Origin: Schizophyllum amplum
Lineage: Eukaryota; Basidiomycota; Agaricomycetes; Agaricales; Schizophyllaceae
Reading direction: 5' to 3'
Assembly: GCA_007026445.1 (NCBI GenBank)
Contig: VDMD01000001.1
Location: 1,240,001 to 1,304,000 of the forward strand
Length of the DNA: 64,000 nt
The position numbers and the translations under genes are program-made. A model generated the notes under the pieces. It saw only the letters and a program-made list of their open reading frames with translations. It had not been told where the DNA came from and ran no database searches. Shown here piece by piece: positions 9,505 through 20,580 of this stretch (position 1 is the stretch's first letter; each line of letters starts with the position of its first letter).

Positions 9505-11509
9505 TCATGCAGCCGGCGCGGCCTGAGGCGCAGGCGAGAATCCTGAAGAGCCCGTCAGCATGTACAGGTCCCGCGAGAAGGCGAAATGCGCACCTCCGCG
9601 CCCGCGCGGGTGCCCACCACGTTCGAAATGTCCGCCACGGTCATGACCACCCCGTCCATGACCGCCGCGGCTCCTAAATTCACCACCCTCACCACGGCCG
9701 CGGAAGGGACCAGAGCCTGAGGGCCATACCATCAGCAATGTATTATGCTTATCGTCGATGGTGTACGAGCACGTACCTCGATGCGCATGGCCGCGGAACC
9801 CACCACGGTGCTCCCCGCGGTGCTCGCCCCTGAAGCCGCCACGGAATCCGCCGCGGTCACCTCCGCGGAAGCCTCCATGCTCGCCTCCACGACCGCGGCC
9901 ACGACCCCCACGTCCAGGACGCGCCTGTTGGAACCCATCGTCGTCCTCCACGGGTAACGTGGCGGCGTCGTTTGCAGGAGTACCGTTCGCCGGGGTCCCA
10001 CTGCCATTCTTTGGTGTGCCAGTGCCCGTCCACGCAGGCATACCTGTGCCAGTACCACCCGCTGTGGCCGGCGTTACCGAGCCCGGCGTGCCGAAGGTCG
10101 AGTGCAACTCATTGATGGACGGCAAACCGGTATCATCTTCAGCTGCCCAGTCGATGGGCTCCGCGGACATCGGGGTCGGCGGCTGACTCTCGGTTAGATG
10201 CCTGAGCTTGTAAAAGAAATACGCCAGAGCACACCTCTTGAATGTCCTGCCCGTTCAATGCGGGCGCAGATGCTTCACTTTCAGGCGGCACGGCCTCAGA
10301 GCGGTCGACCCAATGCGCGTTCTCCTCGAAGGGTTCCGACGGCTCAAGCTCGCTTTCCTGCATGAAGTGGAAGCTTCCCGATGTAGATATAGGCACAGCA
10401 GCAGTAACAGTGGGCTCGGGTTCAGCTTCCTGTTGAGCTTCTTCCACTGACAACGGTTCTGCCTCTGCCTCAGGCTCGGAAGGCGGGGCCGTGAACGCCT
10501 GTTTCGTGATCTCAAGGAGGCGAACATCTGGAACAGGTTGAGTATGGCAAACAAGGGCGCGCATATGAAGACGAACATGGTACACCCTCGAATTCTCCGT
10601 CACCGCGGATGATACCGTTCAAGACGGTCTGTTTCTGGTCGTCGTCGGGCCCGGTGAGGACGTCCGCAACCGCGAATATAGCGGACCCCTCCGCTTGATC
10701 AAGCTGCACCGAGAGATTTTCGAATGCACCCTGCGGGAGCAAGGCGCGGAAGCGAAGGAAGGAGAATATGTTCGACACGCTCGCAATAATGGAAGCCTGG
10801 ATAGAAATAAGCGGTGTGGCCTTCGACAATCAACAGCAGACATGCCTCAGCAGCCCTGACTGCAGCGGCCTTGCGGGCCTGTTCCGCGTTTTCGGCCGCT
10901 TTCTTTTGCGCAGCGATTTCGTGCGCCAGTTCAGCTTCGTGCACCTGGATTATGCGGCGTTAGCGCGCGTAAATCGTGCAACGTCAGTGGTGTACTCACC
11001 TCGACAGCTTTTTTCACCTCCCCGAGTTCCTTCTGGACTGCCTCAAGAGCAGGAATTGTCGACAGTGAGCGCTTCTGATCCTCGTTAAGCTTGGACGGCT
11101 CCATCTCCTTGTAGGATTGTATCCGGTTCTGTGGGGTACATCAATGAGCTACATAAACTGCGTGTGGGGCAGGAGCACGCACGAGCTTCTTAGTAGACGC
11201 CTTCAAGCGCTTATTGATGATGTCCATGATGGGGCTGAGCGTGAAGGAGTCCTCGGCGAGTGCCTCTTCCACTGTAGGCTGCGCGACGAGCGCCGGTGCA
11301 ACCGCGCCCTCCTGTACCTCGGCCGGTGCTGGCGCCTTCTCGACGAGTGCGGCAACAGTCGTGTTGGGGATAACCTGCGGCTCGTCCTTCTTTTTGTCCG
11401 CGGCCACGGCCGCGGCCTTGCGCTTTTTCTTCTGCGACTTGGTGAGCTGCATAGGCGGCGGCGCGCCCGGAACGAAGCGCGTCTGCGGGGCGGTAGAGGC
11501 GTCGGACAT
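9505..11509 (-). CDS. Caprin-like RNA-binding protein with C-terminal RGG box
   Basis: Exons 5' to 3': 11183-11509, 11000-11128, 10846-10944, 10586-10796, 10235-10527, 9777-10182, 9505-9716; 558 aa. After a basic N-terminus (KSQKKKRK) comes a helical stretch, about 85-185, with RIQSYKEMEPSKLNEDQK. This resembles the dimerisation region of Caprin-1 (conserved Y-x5-L-N-x-DQ pattern). A Glu/Pro-rich middle follows, then about 90 residues of RGG, FRGG and HRGG repeats with GFRGDRGGF-like steps. Caprins repress translation and enter stress granules. Intron 3 appears to use a GC donor (GAG|GCATGT), since no GT donor keeps the phase. The last intron (9717-9776) is 60 nt and stop-free, so retention would add 20 residues. 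Confidence 0.8.
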
Positions 11510-11800
11510 CTTTGGGTCGAAGGGGGTGTCAGGTTGGTGCCAGGCTATGCGCGTTTGATGACTGCAGTGGTCGAGATGTGGTTCCTAACAAGCTCGGAAT
11601 TGTTCGCAGTTGGGTACGCGTCGAAAATGGGGTGACGTCGTGTTCAAGGCGAAAGACAAGCACGTCCAAATATTGAACTTGTGATATCCCCGCTCAGCAC
11701 AACTTCCCTTTGTCTTCCGCCTCGTCGAGTCCTGGTCGAGTCTTCAGCTTCATTCTCGTTCATTGTTTTATTTGCACGCTTCTTCCCTTCACCGCCTAGG

Positions 11801-12981
11801 ATGATTTCCTCCGATGATCTCAGCACGAACAGGCATTCTTCTTTGGGCGCTTCAGGCTCTTCGGATAAGACGCGGCACGGCCTGCATCTTACGCGCCATC
11901 CCAAGCTCAGCTTCTCCGACGGCAACCTTGCTGTGCTTACTGGCGACCAATACTTTCTCGTTCATCAAGGCATGCTTTGTCGACACTCCGCTCCGCTCGC
12001 CACAGTCCTTGCTTCCCTTGACCCTGCTCCCGCTAATACGATTGACGGGCGCGTTACACTCGAACTGGACGACGACGCCGACGACATGTACTACTTCCTC
12101 ACCGCTCTCTATGACGGCATGTAAGGGCTTTAGTACTGCTTGTCTGTCAAGGGGCTGCTACTGACGGGCGTGTCGACCACTCAGCGCTGGACTCACGATA
12201 CGCCCGGACACCTTTGATCGCGTCTCGGCACTGCTCCGCCTCTCCAAGAAGTATGAAGTTCAACACCTATACGACGGGCTCTTCTCGGGACTTGCATGTC
12301 TTTGGCCGACAACACTTGAAGGCTGGGAACGGCGCGAGGCGAGCGGAACGAACGCCGACGGTGTCTACGAGCCGCGCTTAACGATCCCGCATCCCATGTA
12401 TGTGGCTTGTACACTGCTATGTACGCATAACTCAATCCTTGCGCAGTCCGACAATCAATCTCGCACGCGCCATCGGCGCCATAGACCAACTACCTTCTGC
12501 CTTCTACGACCTTTCGCGAGCGGCCCCAAGCGACGTTGCGGCAGGCTACACCTGTTCGACCACGGGGAAGATGTATCATCTCTCCAACGACGACCTCATG
12601 GAGCTACTCAAAGGTCGCGAGCACGCCTCGCGCTTTCTCTCCACATTCATTGTGCGCTACCTCGAGGGCCGCGAACCCTCGCATGGCTGTGCCTTCCGCG
12701 AACATATCGACCCGGTACAGCGCCGCGCGTGCCAGGCTGCCTTCGAAGCCGTCACCTTCGACATTCTGCGGGATGTGAACGGCGTCGTCGTCCACCGCAG
12801 TTCGGATCCGCTCTTCGCCATGCTGGACGCAGATCTGATGCAGGGGCGCGCAGACCTGGTGTCCTTCAGAACGTGCGACGCATGCCACGAAGAGTTCGGC
12901 CTCGTAGTGGACGCTGCGCGGGACGAGTTTTGGAGGATCATGCCGAAGTGGTTCGGTTTGGAAGTACCAGGGTGGGATTGA
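11801..12981 (+). CDS. BTB/POZ domain protein
   Basis: Exons: 11801-12120, 12185-12397, 12447-12981; 355 aa. Residues about 35-145 fit the fungal BTB fold: SFSDGNLAVLTGDQYFLVHQ, then MLCRHSAPLATVLAS, LELDDDADDMYYFLTALYDG and a helical LLRLSKKYEV. The C-terminal half is a cysteine-containing helical region with no recognised domain (TCDACHEEF). Proteins of this layout are heavily expanded in mushroom-forming fungi and are mostly uncharacterised; BTB domains generally dimerise or recruit Cullin-3. Start chosen at the first in-frame ATG after a short pyrimidine-rich leader. Confidence 0.85.
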
Positions 12982-13482
12982 GGGTACCCATGCATTGCAC
13001 GTTCTTCCGAGTTATCTCTTCCGTAGGCTGATATCTAGCATCGTGCCCTCAGGATCACCATTATGCTGTGTGCGCAGCAGGCTTGCGAATGAGCGGGCGT
13101 GGATGTGGAATTGAAGGCGGGTTCATCGACGAGGCGTATTCCCGGACAAGGCGCGCTTGATAAAGCGTTGCCTGTCCGACTGAGCTGTACATACCGTACG
13201 TGTCTTGAGGTAGCAAATGCTACACTAGTCGCTTGAGTATCACCCAACACCAAAGTGGCGGTAAGCTGTAATCATCGCCGTTTGTTCGGATGTCGCTGCA
13301 AATGGGTGCACATAATTGGCCTCGGCAGCCGACTGCGTCACTGCGCATTTGTGGCCTAAAAACAGGCGGCGAGCATGGGTCCGTACACAGCCCGCGCATC
13401 GCATCTTCCCCTCTTATACTCTCTCTCGCTCGTCTAGAGCCCTGGACATAATAGTGACGACGCTTGACTTTCGATACTCTAC
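12982..13482. other. Intergenic spacer
   Basis: No gene recognised; short open frames on both strands lack splice support. Confidence 0.5.
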
Positions 13483-13494
13483 ATGTTCTATCCG

Positions 13495-14794
13495 ATGCAC
13501 ACCACGACGCGCGCGATCCCCATCGCTCTGGGGATCGCGGCGGGCTTCGGAATCCTTCCGGACGCGTATGCAGCATATGTGTGAGTGCTGCTCGGGCAAA
13601 AGGCAGGCGGTGTTGACTGACGATGGATGATCTGGCAGCCCACGACAAGACACGACGTCGGAGGATGGCAACAGTCAGACGACAGCATCGAGCGACGCCG
13701 GCGAGACCACTTCGACAAGCGATGCGTCTACCACGAGCACCAGAACCGGCTCGCAAACGAGCTTTGGGGCCTCCACCACTCAGACGTCCTCAGCATCAAG
13801 CTCTGGGTCGACGAGCTCCACCATCACATCCGACTCGAGTAGCAGCAGCAGCAGTTCATCCCGTCATCACTCAAGTACAAGGACGAGCAGCAGTGCATCT
13901 GCGAGTGCATCCGAGTCCGCGGAAGCCTCTTCCGGGTCTGGCGGGATATCCACAGGCGCCATCGTGGGCATCGTCATTGCTGGAGGTGCGACTTTCAGCT
14001 CTGTCACTCGCTATACGACTCTAACAGTTGCTCTCTCAGTGGTCGTCGGGGCCCTCGTGCTTATGATAGTCGGTTCCTGCCTGAGAAAACGGCGCGCAGC
14101 CGCTAAACGCCCCGCCACCATGGTGTTCGACCCTAACTTCTTTGCTTCAACAGCGAACAGCAAGAACCAGGAATCCGTCCCCCTCACCTCCCAGACGAAC
14201 GAGCACGGCGCTCTTAGTCAGTATCATGACAAACCTGGGTCAACGACCGGCGACCGCGACCGCGAACTCGACCCTTTCGCGCGCCCGCATCCGACGTACA
14301 CGGATTCCTCTGCGGCGTACTCGTACTCGAACGCGTCGCTCGGCGGGCCGCCACTACAGCATGCGGACGTCATTGCACCCACCCCGATAAATCCTGCCAC
14401 GGCTGCGCCCATCGCGTTCGACCGCGCCTCTTCTCCTTCTAAACGAGCCTTGTCCCCTCCGACGTCACCTCCCTTCGCGCCACGTCTCGACTCGCCGCGC
14501 TTCGAGGGACTGGGTGTCTTGCCCGCGTTGCAACCTGGTTCGCGTGATAGCTCCATCGCGGCGCGGAGTTCGCGTGGGGATATGCAGGACATGTTCTTCA
14601 CGACTCCGCCTGCATCGCCGCTCCTCGGTGCGGCTACCGCACACCCGTGGGACAATGAATCTGCGGAGACGGGCAAGCACGCAGGGGACATCCCGGACGA
14701 GGACACGACGTCGCACGAAGGCGAGGCGAGCACATCGTCGCATCTGCCATATCCTGGTGACGCACTGTCCCGCGGACGCGCAGGGGCGCATTGA
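13495..14794 (+). CDS. Ser/Thr-rich single-pass membrane protein with long cytoplasmic tail
   Basis: Exons: 13495-13580, 13639-13985, 14040-14794; 395 aa (an in-frame ATG at 13483 would add four residues). Signal peptide (AIPIALGIAAGFGIL, then DAYAAY), an ectodomain of about 110 residues that is mostly Ser and Thr (SSSGSTSSTITSDSSSSSSS) and probably O-mannosylated, one transmembrane helix at about 137-160 spanning the last splice (GAIVGIVIAGVVVGALVLMI), a CLRKRR stop-transfer signal and a disordered tail with proline-rich stretches. The layout matches Mid2/Wsc-type wall-stress sensors and SKG6-like proteins, but no diagnostic domain (WSC cysteines) is present. Role is inferred from architecture only. 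Confidence 0.75.
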
Positions 14795-16001
14795 CCGAAC
14801 GCCTGACAAAAATCCGAGAAGAGAAGTACATATCATCTATCATAATCTGTCGTATCTGCTGTCGCTCTTGTTTTCTCGCCCTTCCATCCATACACACCTA
14901 AGGCATACTGGCATACCTTCATCCTTTCCCGCACATCGGACTACGCACACCACATGGACTCTTGTTCACTCTGCATGGACAGTACTCTTTCGCACTGGCC
15001 TGCGTATCTCATCGTACACAAGTTGTGTCTTACCTAACAATGACGGACTACAGCGTCGAAGGACGCTTCAGTATCTTAGTACTTTAGTACTTATTACGCA
15101 GGATTGGGTCCGAATGTTAACCAAGCATCTCACGGGACTTTCGACGGATGTCGAGTACAGCGATTCATGAAGGCGTTGCAGTGCTTCCGCTTAGAGCGTA
15201 TGCATACCCTACCGCTGCCTCAGACTCAGCCTGCTGTACCGTCTGGACCTATGCTGCAGTGTTGACCGGTGACCAAGGTCGCTGGGGCATATCTGAAGTT
15301 CTGAGTACCGTCGGGTGGCCTCGGAAGGCAGGTTGCATCCGTCGTCAATGTGTATGACAGGACTGACCAGCGGCTCCCAAGCGGAAACGCACCCCGAGCC
15401 GGCGCCAGATGCATGCAGGTCGGTGTATGCGCTTCCGGCTGGCTCGACGTTCACAATGTTGCGCATCGCACTGATCGATGACCGGACCACTTGGGATGGG
15501 AAGCACGGAAGGATTTTTGGGACGAACTCGGGACTGCTTACTGTATATCGAGATCGGTCCTCGGCTTCTTGTCAGCCCGATAACAGCAGAGTGGCGGACG
15601 CGAAGAGACTGCGTTCTGCGGTACGCGCATACGTTCGAGTGGAATCTCTGGCGTGCGCAATATTGCACCGCGGTCCTTCGTTCAGATATGGCTGCGATGG
15701 GCGACAGGGTCTGACTGTCGCGCGAAGGGGATTTGATCGAGGACTTGGGACGTGATTATATAACGGAAGAGGCAATACAGGCCTAGGTGGCAAGTTGAAC
15801 TTGAAGAGAAAGGCGGCGGGCATATTTTGTCCAGGACGGTTGGTCACTTCGATTATGATTGTACTGCACATAACAACATCGTGTATAATTGACGTACGAA
15901 TAATATAGGAGACGTGCCGCGTGAGCAGCGAAGTGCACAAGAAGGTCAACAATGTCGCAGTAGTCATACAGGTCACAGCATATGGGGCAGCTCGAGTAGG
16001 T
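14795..16001. other. 1.2-kb intergenic region, unresolved
   Basis: Short open frames occur on both strands but none shows a family match or convincing splicing. A TATATAA box at about 15754-15760 has no obvious gene downstream; a non-coding transcript is possible but unsupported. Confidence 0.4.
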
Positions 16002-16450
16002 TCACTTCATCTCTTCGTCGTCGTCTTTGTCGTCATTCTTCAGTCCGGCCTTGTCAAGGGCAGCCTGCGAGGTGTAGTCGACCTTGACACCGCGGGTACG
16101 CCTGCCAAGAATCTTGCTGGGGTCTATCTCTGCGAGACTGTCCTAAAAGACGCGTTAGGACGCGTTATGCAAAGCTGGCGCATCAACGTACATCTCCCTC
16201 ATCCTCTTCGGACTCCTCCTCTTCATCGTCATCTTCGTCCTCATCCGAGTCTTCTTCTTCATCCTCTTCATCTTCATCCATGGCGCTGTCATCCTTGGCA
16301 GCCTTGCCCTTGCCCTTGGCGGCGGCTGGCGACGCGAGCGACGCGTCACCGGCAGTGGTGGCCGACGCGCTACGACCCGTCAGACGCGTCAAATGCAAGC
16401 GTAAGATACACATACGTGGTAGCTTTCGGGTCGGTGGCTTCAGTGCTCAT
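16002..16450 (-). CDS. CHZ1: Histone H2A.Z-specific chaperone CHZ1
   Basis: Exons 5' to 3': 16416-16450, 16192-16369, 16002-16142; 117 aa. The middle is a long acidic run (DEDEEDEEEDSDEDEDDDEE) and the C-terminus carries the CHZ motif SLAEIDPSKILGRRTRGVKV followed by DY. In yeast Chz1 this motif and the acidic patch bind H2A.Z-H2B dimers and hand them to the SWR1 complex. The length is typical for a small Chz1. All phases agree. The gene shares the window with ESA1, the catalytic subunit of NuA4, which acetylates H2A.Z. Confidence 0.92.
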
Positions 16451-16999
16451 TTTGTGGTGCGGAGTGGCGAGTGACGCGTGAAACGAGATGGATGAAGTCA
16501 AGGTACGTGAGCTTTGTCCTTGTTGATCTGCCCGTGCGTACTTTGAATCAACCGCACGTGATTTCACATTTGCCCACGCCTGGCCTGCCGCCAACGGCGG
16601 AGGGCCGCGGGGGGACGGCGCTGAGTGTCTGTTCGGCAAAGAACTGCGCAGACCCTTGGAGTACTTGAAGAGCGCCCGAGAACTGTATCAGGTTCATGGT
16701 GCCCGAATTATCCAGGGAACGATAAACAGCTGCAAATCCTACGCAGACATCAGGGCATTGACCGACGCCCGAGGCAGTAAAAGAGATCAGCAAGGTGATA
16801 GTGGGTCGACTAGTGAGGGCAAATCCGCTGAGAACGACGCCCGGTTGGGCAGCGGGGACCGCGTATGGCGGAAGATTTGATGGGAGATACGGCCAGCGCG
16901 CATGCGGGCTGATGGAATTACATAAGGGTCAAGTGCTGCACGGAGTCGAGTTCACTTGTCTTGGATTTACATGTCTCTCGCGCTCTGACTGTCCCCACC
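16451..16999. other. Intergenic, divergent promoters
   Basis: Upstream regions of CHZ1 (minus) and the next plus-strand gene. No coding sequence supported. Confidence 0.5.
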
Positions 17000-18950
17000 A
17001 TGGGCAAAGAACACAAATGCACTCTTCACGCCGGCGTCATTGTCGAGTCCTCATCCCGCTCCAATAGTGCTAGCGAAGCCTCGAGCTCAACGTCAAAGCT
17101 CGCCCAGCCGCGCACCTCCATTTTGCCAGCCGTCCTCCCCCACCTACGACGCTCAATCGACGAGCCGACCACAATCACGAAGGAGGCCCTCCTCACGCTG
17201 CAGCTCTCGTCTCACTCGTTCTTGGACTCCCTGGTGCATGACGAAGCATCCGATCAAGCGGTCTATTCCATCCAGACGAAGGGGGCTTCCACGACCATCA
17301 CACGGTCCGACCATTGGGATGAGACGACTGCCGCGGACATCCGCTGGCCGAAGACGCTGCCCTCGGGGAACGGGCAAGAGGGGTCAGGTGTGCGGGTGCA
17401 GATGAATGGCCGGGAATGGCTGCCGGGGGACTCGCTCCTGAAGTCGGGTTCACGCGCAAGGTGCGTCCATCGAGTTATCTCGATTGTTATCAAGCTCACA
17501 CCTCGTTCCCTAGCGGTACACAGAAGTTTTGTATTCCAGGATACTCGCATTGCCTGAAGTGGCGACCTCAGGCAGGCGCATTCTGGGTGAGCGCCCATTT
17601 CCGGTCGCCGCCAAAAATTGCTCATGCTTCTTTGTGCAGTGTACCACAGTTTCTGTCAAGGGGCCTATCGCGATATTAGAGCCTGCCTCTGCCTCCACGC
17701 CGCCCAAGATTGTCGTCTACGAAACCCTGCGCGACAAATACGATACCAGATCACGCAATGAACACGGGGGCGTGTCCATCCTTCTGCTGGACTATCTCGT
17801 TGCCACTGCCCTCTTGTTAGTGACCGACGTCCAGGAGTGGATGGTTGTGCGGAAATACGAAGGGCCCACGCTGGACGTCGCGCCTCCGGAAGGCCTTGAC
17901 GGCGAAACCATGCTCCCGCATTCACATGCCACGAGCAACCGACAGTGGCGCAAGATCATCTTCGGCGAACCACTCTATCGCAAACGCTCATTGTCCTTGG
18001 GCAGTATCTCGAGTTCCACGCAATCGGACACCATGCCTGCTACGCCGATATCGGACGATCCCCCACATATACCCCCAGAGGGCGATGCGTTTGAATTCGG
18101 CGCAGGCGAAGCACTGTCTGGGTCATCTGAGGCGGCGACCCCCGAGGCCAGCGGAAGTCCTGTTCTCACAAGACCGTCAAGCCTAGTACTGGACTTGGCA
18201 CTACCTAATGAGGCCACCTCCCGACCTTCGGTATTATCACCGCCCAGCCCTTCAGCAGAATCTATCTGTTATCCGCTCGCGAACGCTTCTGCGCCGGCGC
18301 ACATGTATCTCGACCCCGCATTCTATGGCGAAAACAATATCCCACCCGTTCTTTCCCTCCCTTCAGATCAGACAAGTATATCTTCACTACCACGCCTCGA
18401 ACGCTCGATTTCCATTCCGGGACGGAGAGCAGGGGTCCGTGAGCTGCCCACGCCTCCGCGGGAACCAGCACCAGTGCTCGACCCGTCAGTCTGGACACCT
18501 TCGCCCATCTCTCCATCCACCGATTCTTCCGACCTGTTGACATTCGTGCGCGGCCCGTCGTCAGCATCCTCTATCCGGCCAAGCACTGCGCCTGGCCTCG
18601 CAGATGTACCCTCCCCGCATCCGCGAACGCACACGAACTCGATGAACGTTCGCCGACTCCCGCAACTACCCATGGCCTTCCCTGCGGATCCAGACTCAGA
18701 ATACCCGGACGTCCGGCATGCGCGCAACGCAACCCAGATGGACGACGGTGTCATGCCCGTCCCGCGCGAGAAGCGAAGCAGCGCGCCGTTGCAGATACGC
18801 ACCCTGCCGCTGCCGCCAACGCCGACGGCCACGAGCACCGCCGTCCCGCACATGCCTGCACCGGAGCCGTATAAAGACGAAGACGTGGAGTGGATGCGTA
18901 CGTCGCGATACGACGCGCCCCCGCCGTACAGTGCCATCTTCGACTCGTAA
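17000..18950 (+). CDS. DUF6593-like protein with long disordered tail
   Basis: Exons: 17000-17460, 17514-17586, 17640-18950; 614 aa. Residues about 80-290 look like the tubby-like beta sandwich found in many basidiomycete proteins of this type: YSIQTKGASTTITR, IRWPK, a central KFCIPGYSHCLKWRPQ, then a helix LLLDYLVATALLLVTDVQEW. The remaining ~320 residues are Ser/Pro-rich, low in structure, and end with the proline-rich DAPPPYSAIFDS. No enzymatic motif is seen. Function is unknown. The assignment to DUF6593 is from memory of the pattern; the gene model is well supported. Confidence 0.75.
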
Positions 18951-20580
18951 TGCGGCTGCCACCCTGCTGTGTCACGATTGCATATCAGGGCAAGTGCCCA
19001 TACCGCTCGGGTTCGCGCGGCTACCCAGCAAAAACCAGCCTCGGCTGCGAGCGCGCGTCGACCGTGTATATGTATGTTCTATTTCTAATTGCTCTTGCTG
19101 CATTTACGCCACCCTCATACCATGCCCAAACCCGGATCGCAAGCATACTTCCCTGTCTTTTGTGTGTAACAAACTTCCCCATGTACATAGTCTACCTGCA
19201 GTCATCTGTTGTCTTCTGCTCAACGTTTTCTGGGTTCGAGTCTGCTCCCTCTCGCTCAGTGTATTGTACATAACAATGTTGTGGTGTAATTAAATATCGT
19301 AGTATCTCAGTTCTGGTCAACGCGTATTCGGGGATGTGCGCGCCGTGCGGCGGTAGTGGCGTGGGCGACGGCGATGTAAAACCGCCGACAAGCATCGATA
19401 GGCGCCCATGGCTCGTGCTCAGTATCTTCAGCGCGCCGTTCTTCCCAACTGCCAACGCGCGTAAGTAGAGCTCAGGGCAAGCGCCCAAGTCACCGCACCG
19501 TCTGCTACATACAGTCAGTTCAGGACTTCCGGGACGTCAAAAGATGACGTGTTTCTCCAGCTTGCGAGCTGCCCGGCCTTACTTCAGGACTAGAAAGCTC
19601 CGGCTACGCCGGTTTTCAACCTTGTCTTACTGTCCTGGTGAGTTCGGAATGGCGGAGTGGCCCAGTCACAACCACCGGCCTTTTCGCGTGGTGCGGGGAG
19701 GGGCTTGATCCGAGCCTAGGCGGGTGGCGAGTCGACGCCGGGTGTCGAAAGACCTTGCAAGGCAAGGTAATGAAGCTCCGGTTGCGCTAGGTCGATCCCA
19801 TGATGCGGACGTCCTGAAGGGAGACGAAGGGGTAACTGAGGTCAGACCGCAGGACGTTCTTCGTGCTGATACGAACTTCAACCGCAGGTTCCCACGATGC
19901 TACCATGTCACGGGACTTGTGCAGCATCTAGACGATGTTCCGATTTGTTGCAGCACCTCGGAGTCGTTTGTTCATAACAACGAATCGTATGTACACGAGA
20001 GGAGAGCAGCGCAATTGCACTTCATTCTGCACGAGCTAGAAACTGCTACGACTAGATACATCTACAGAGGTCCAACACGACTGCAAACTCCACAACCAAC
20101 CGACGAGACCGCCAATGTCAACCACGCGCCCGCCAACCAGAATAGACGATGTCCAAACCCGAGCGCTCACCAACCTTGCCCACACTTCTACGACCCAGTA
20201 GGGAGAAGGCGACAAGGCCAGGAGACTGCGTCAAGCCCTACCTACCGCCCACCCTGATCACGAACAACACAGCGACACAGGAGCCGATGACGAGGCAAAG
20301 CGAAGATATACGGAAGTGTGGGGAGCCAGAGCAGATAAGTAGTAGAGAGCGGTAAGTAGGAGGGCAGAATGCGCAAGCGCAGCATTATGATGCATGCAGG
20401 GAGAGAGAAGAGAGAAAACAGAGAAAGAGAATCCTAAATAGAACGGCATCCAGGACAGAAGCAGAACGGGAATAAAGATAACGTACAGGACAGCAGAGGT
20501 GACATGTAAACCAAGTCCGAGGCCCAGCGCAAGCGCGGGTCGCATGATATTTCGCGGTCGGCCGGCGGAGAGCGGCGCGA
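18951..20580. other. 1.6-kb intergenic region
   Basis: No gene with splice or family support. A GC-rich block at about 19660-19870 is open in several frames on both strands and could be a decayed mobile element, but no terminal repeat or domain is visible. 20390-20430 is a short AGAGAGA-rich tract. Confidence 0.4.

Noticed and set aside
19724..20257. 177-codon plus-strand open frame
   Set aside because: Composition is not coding-like, no domain or splice evidence is visible; possibly a decayed element but this cannot be shown.
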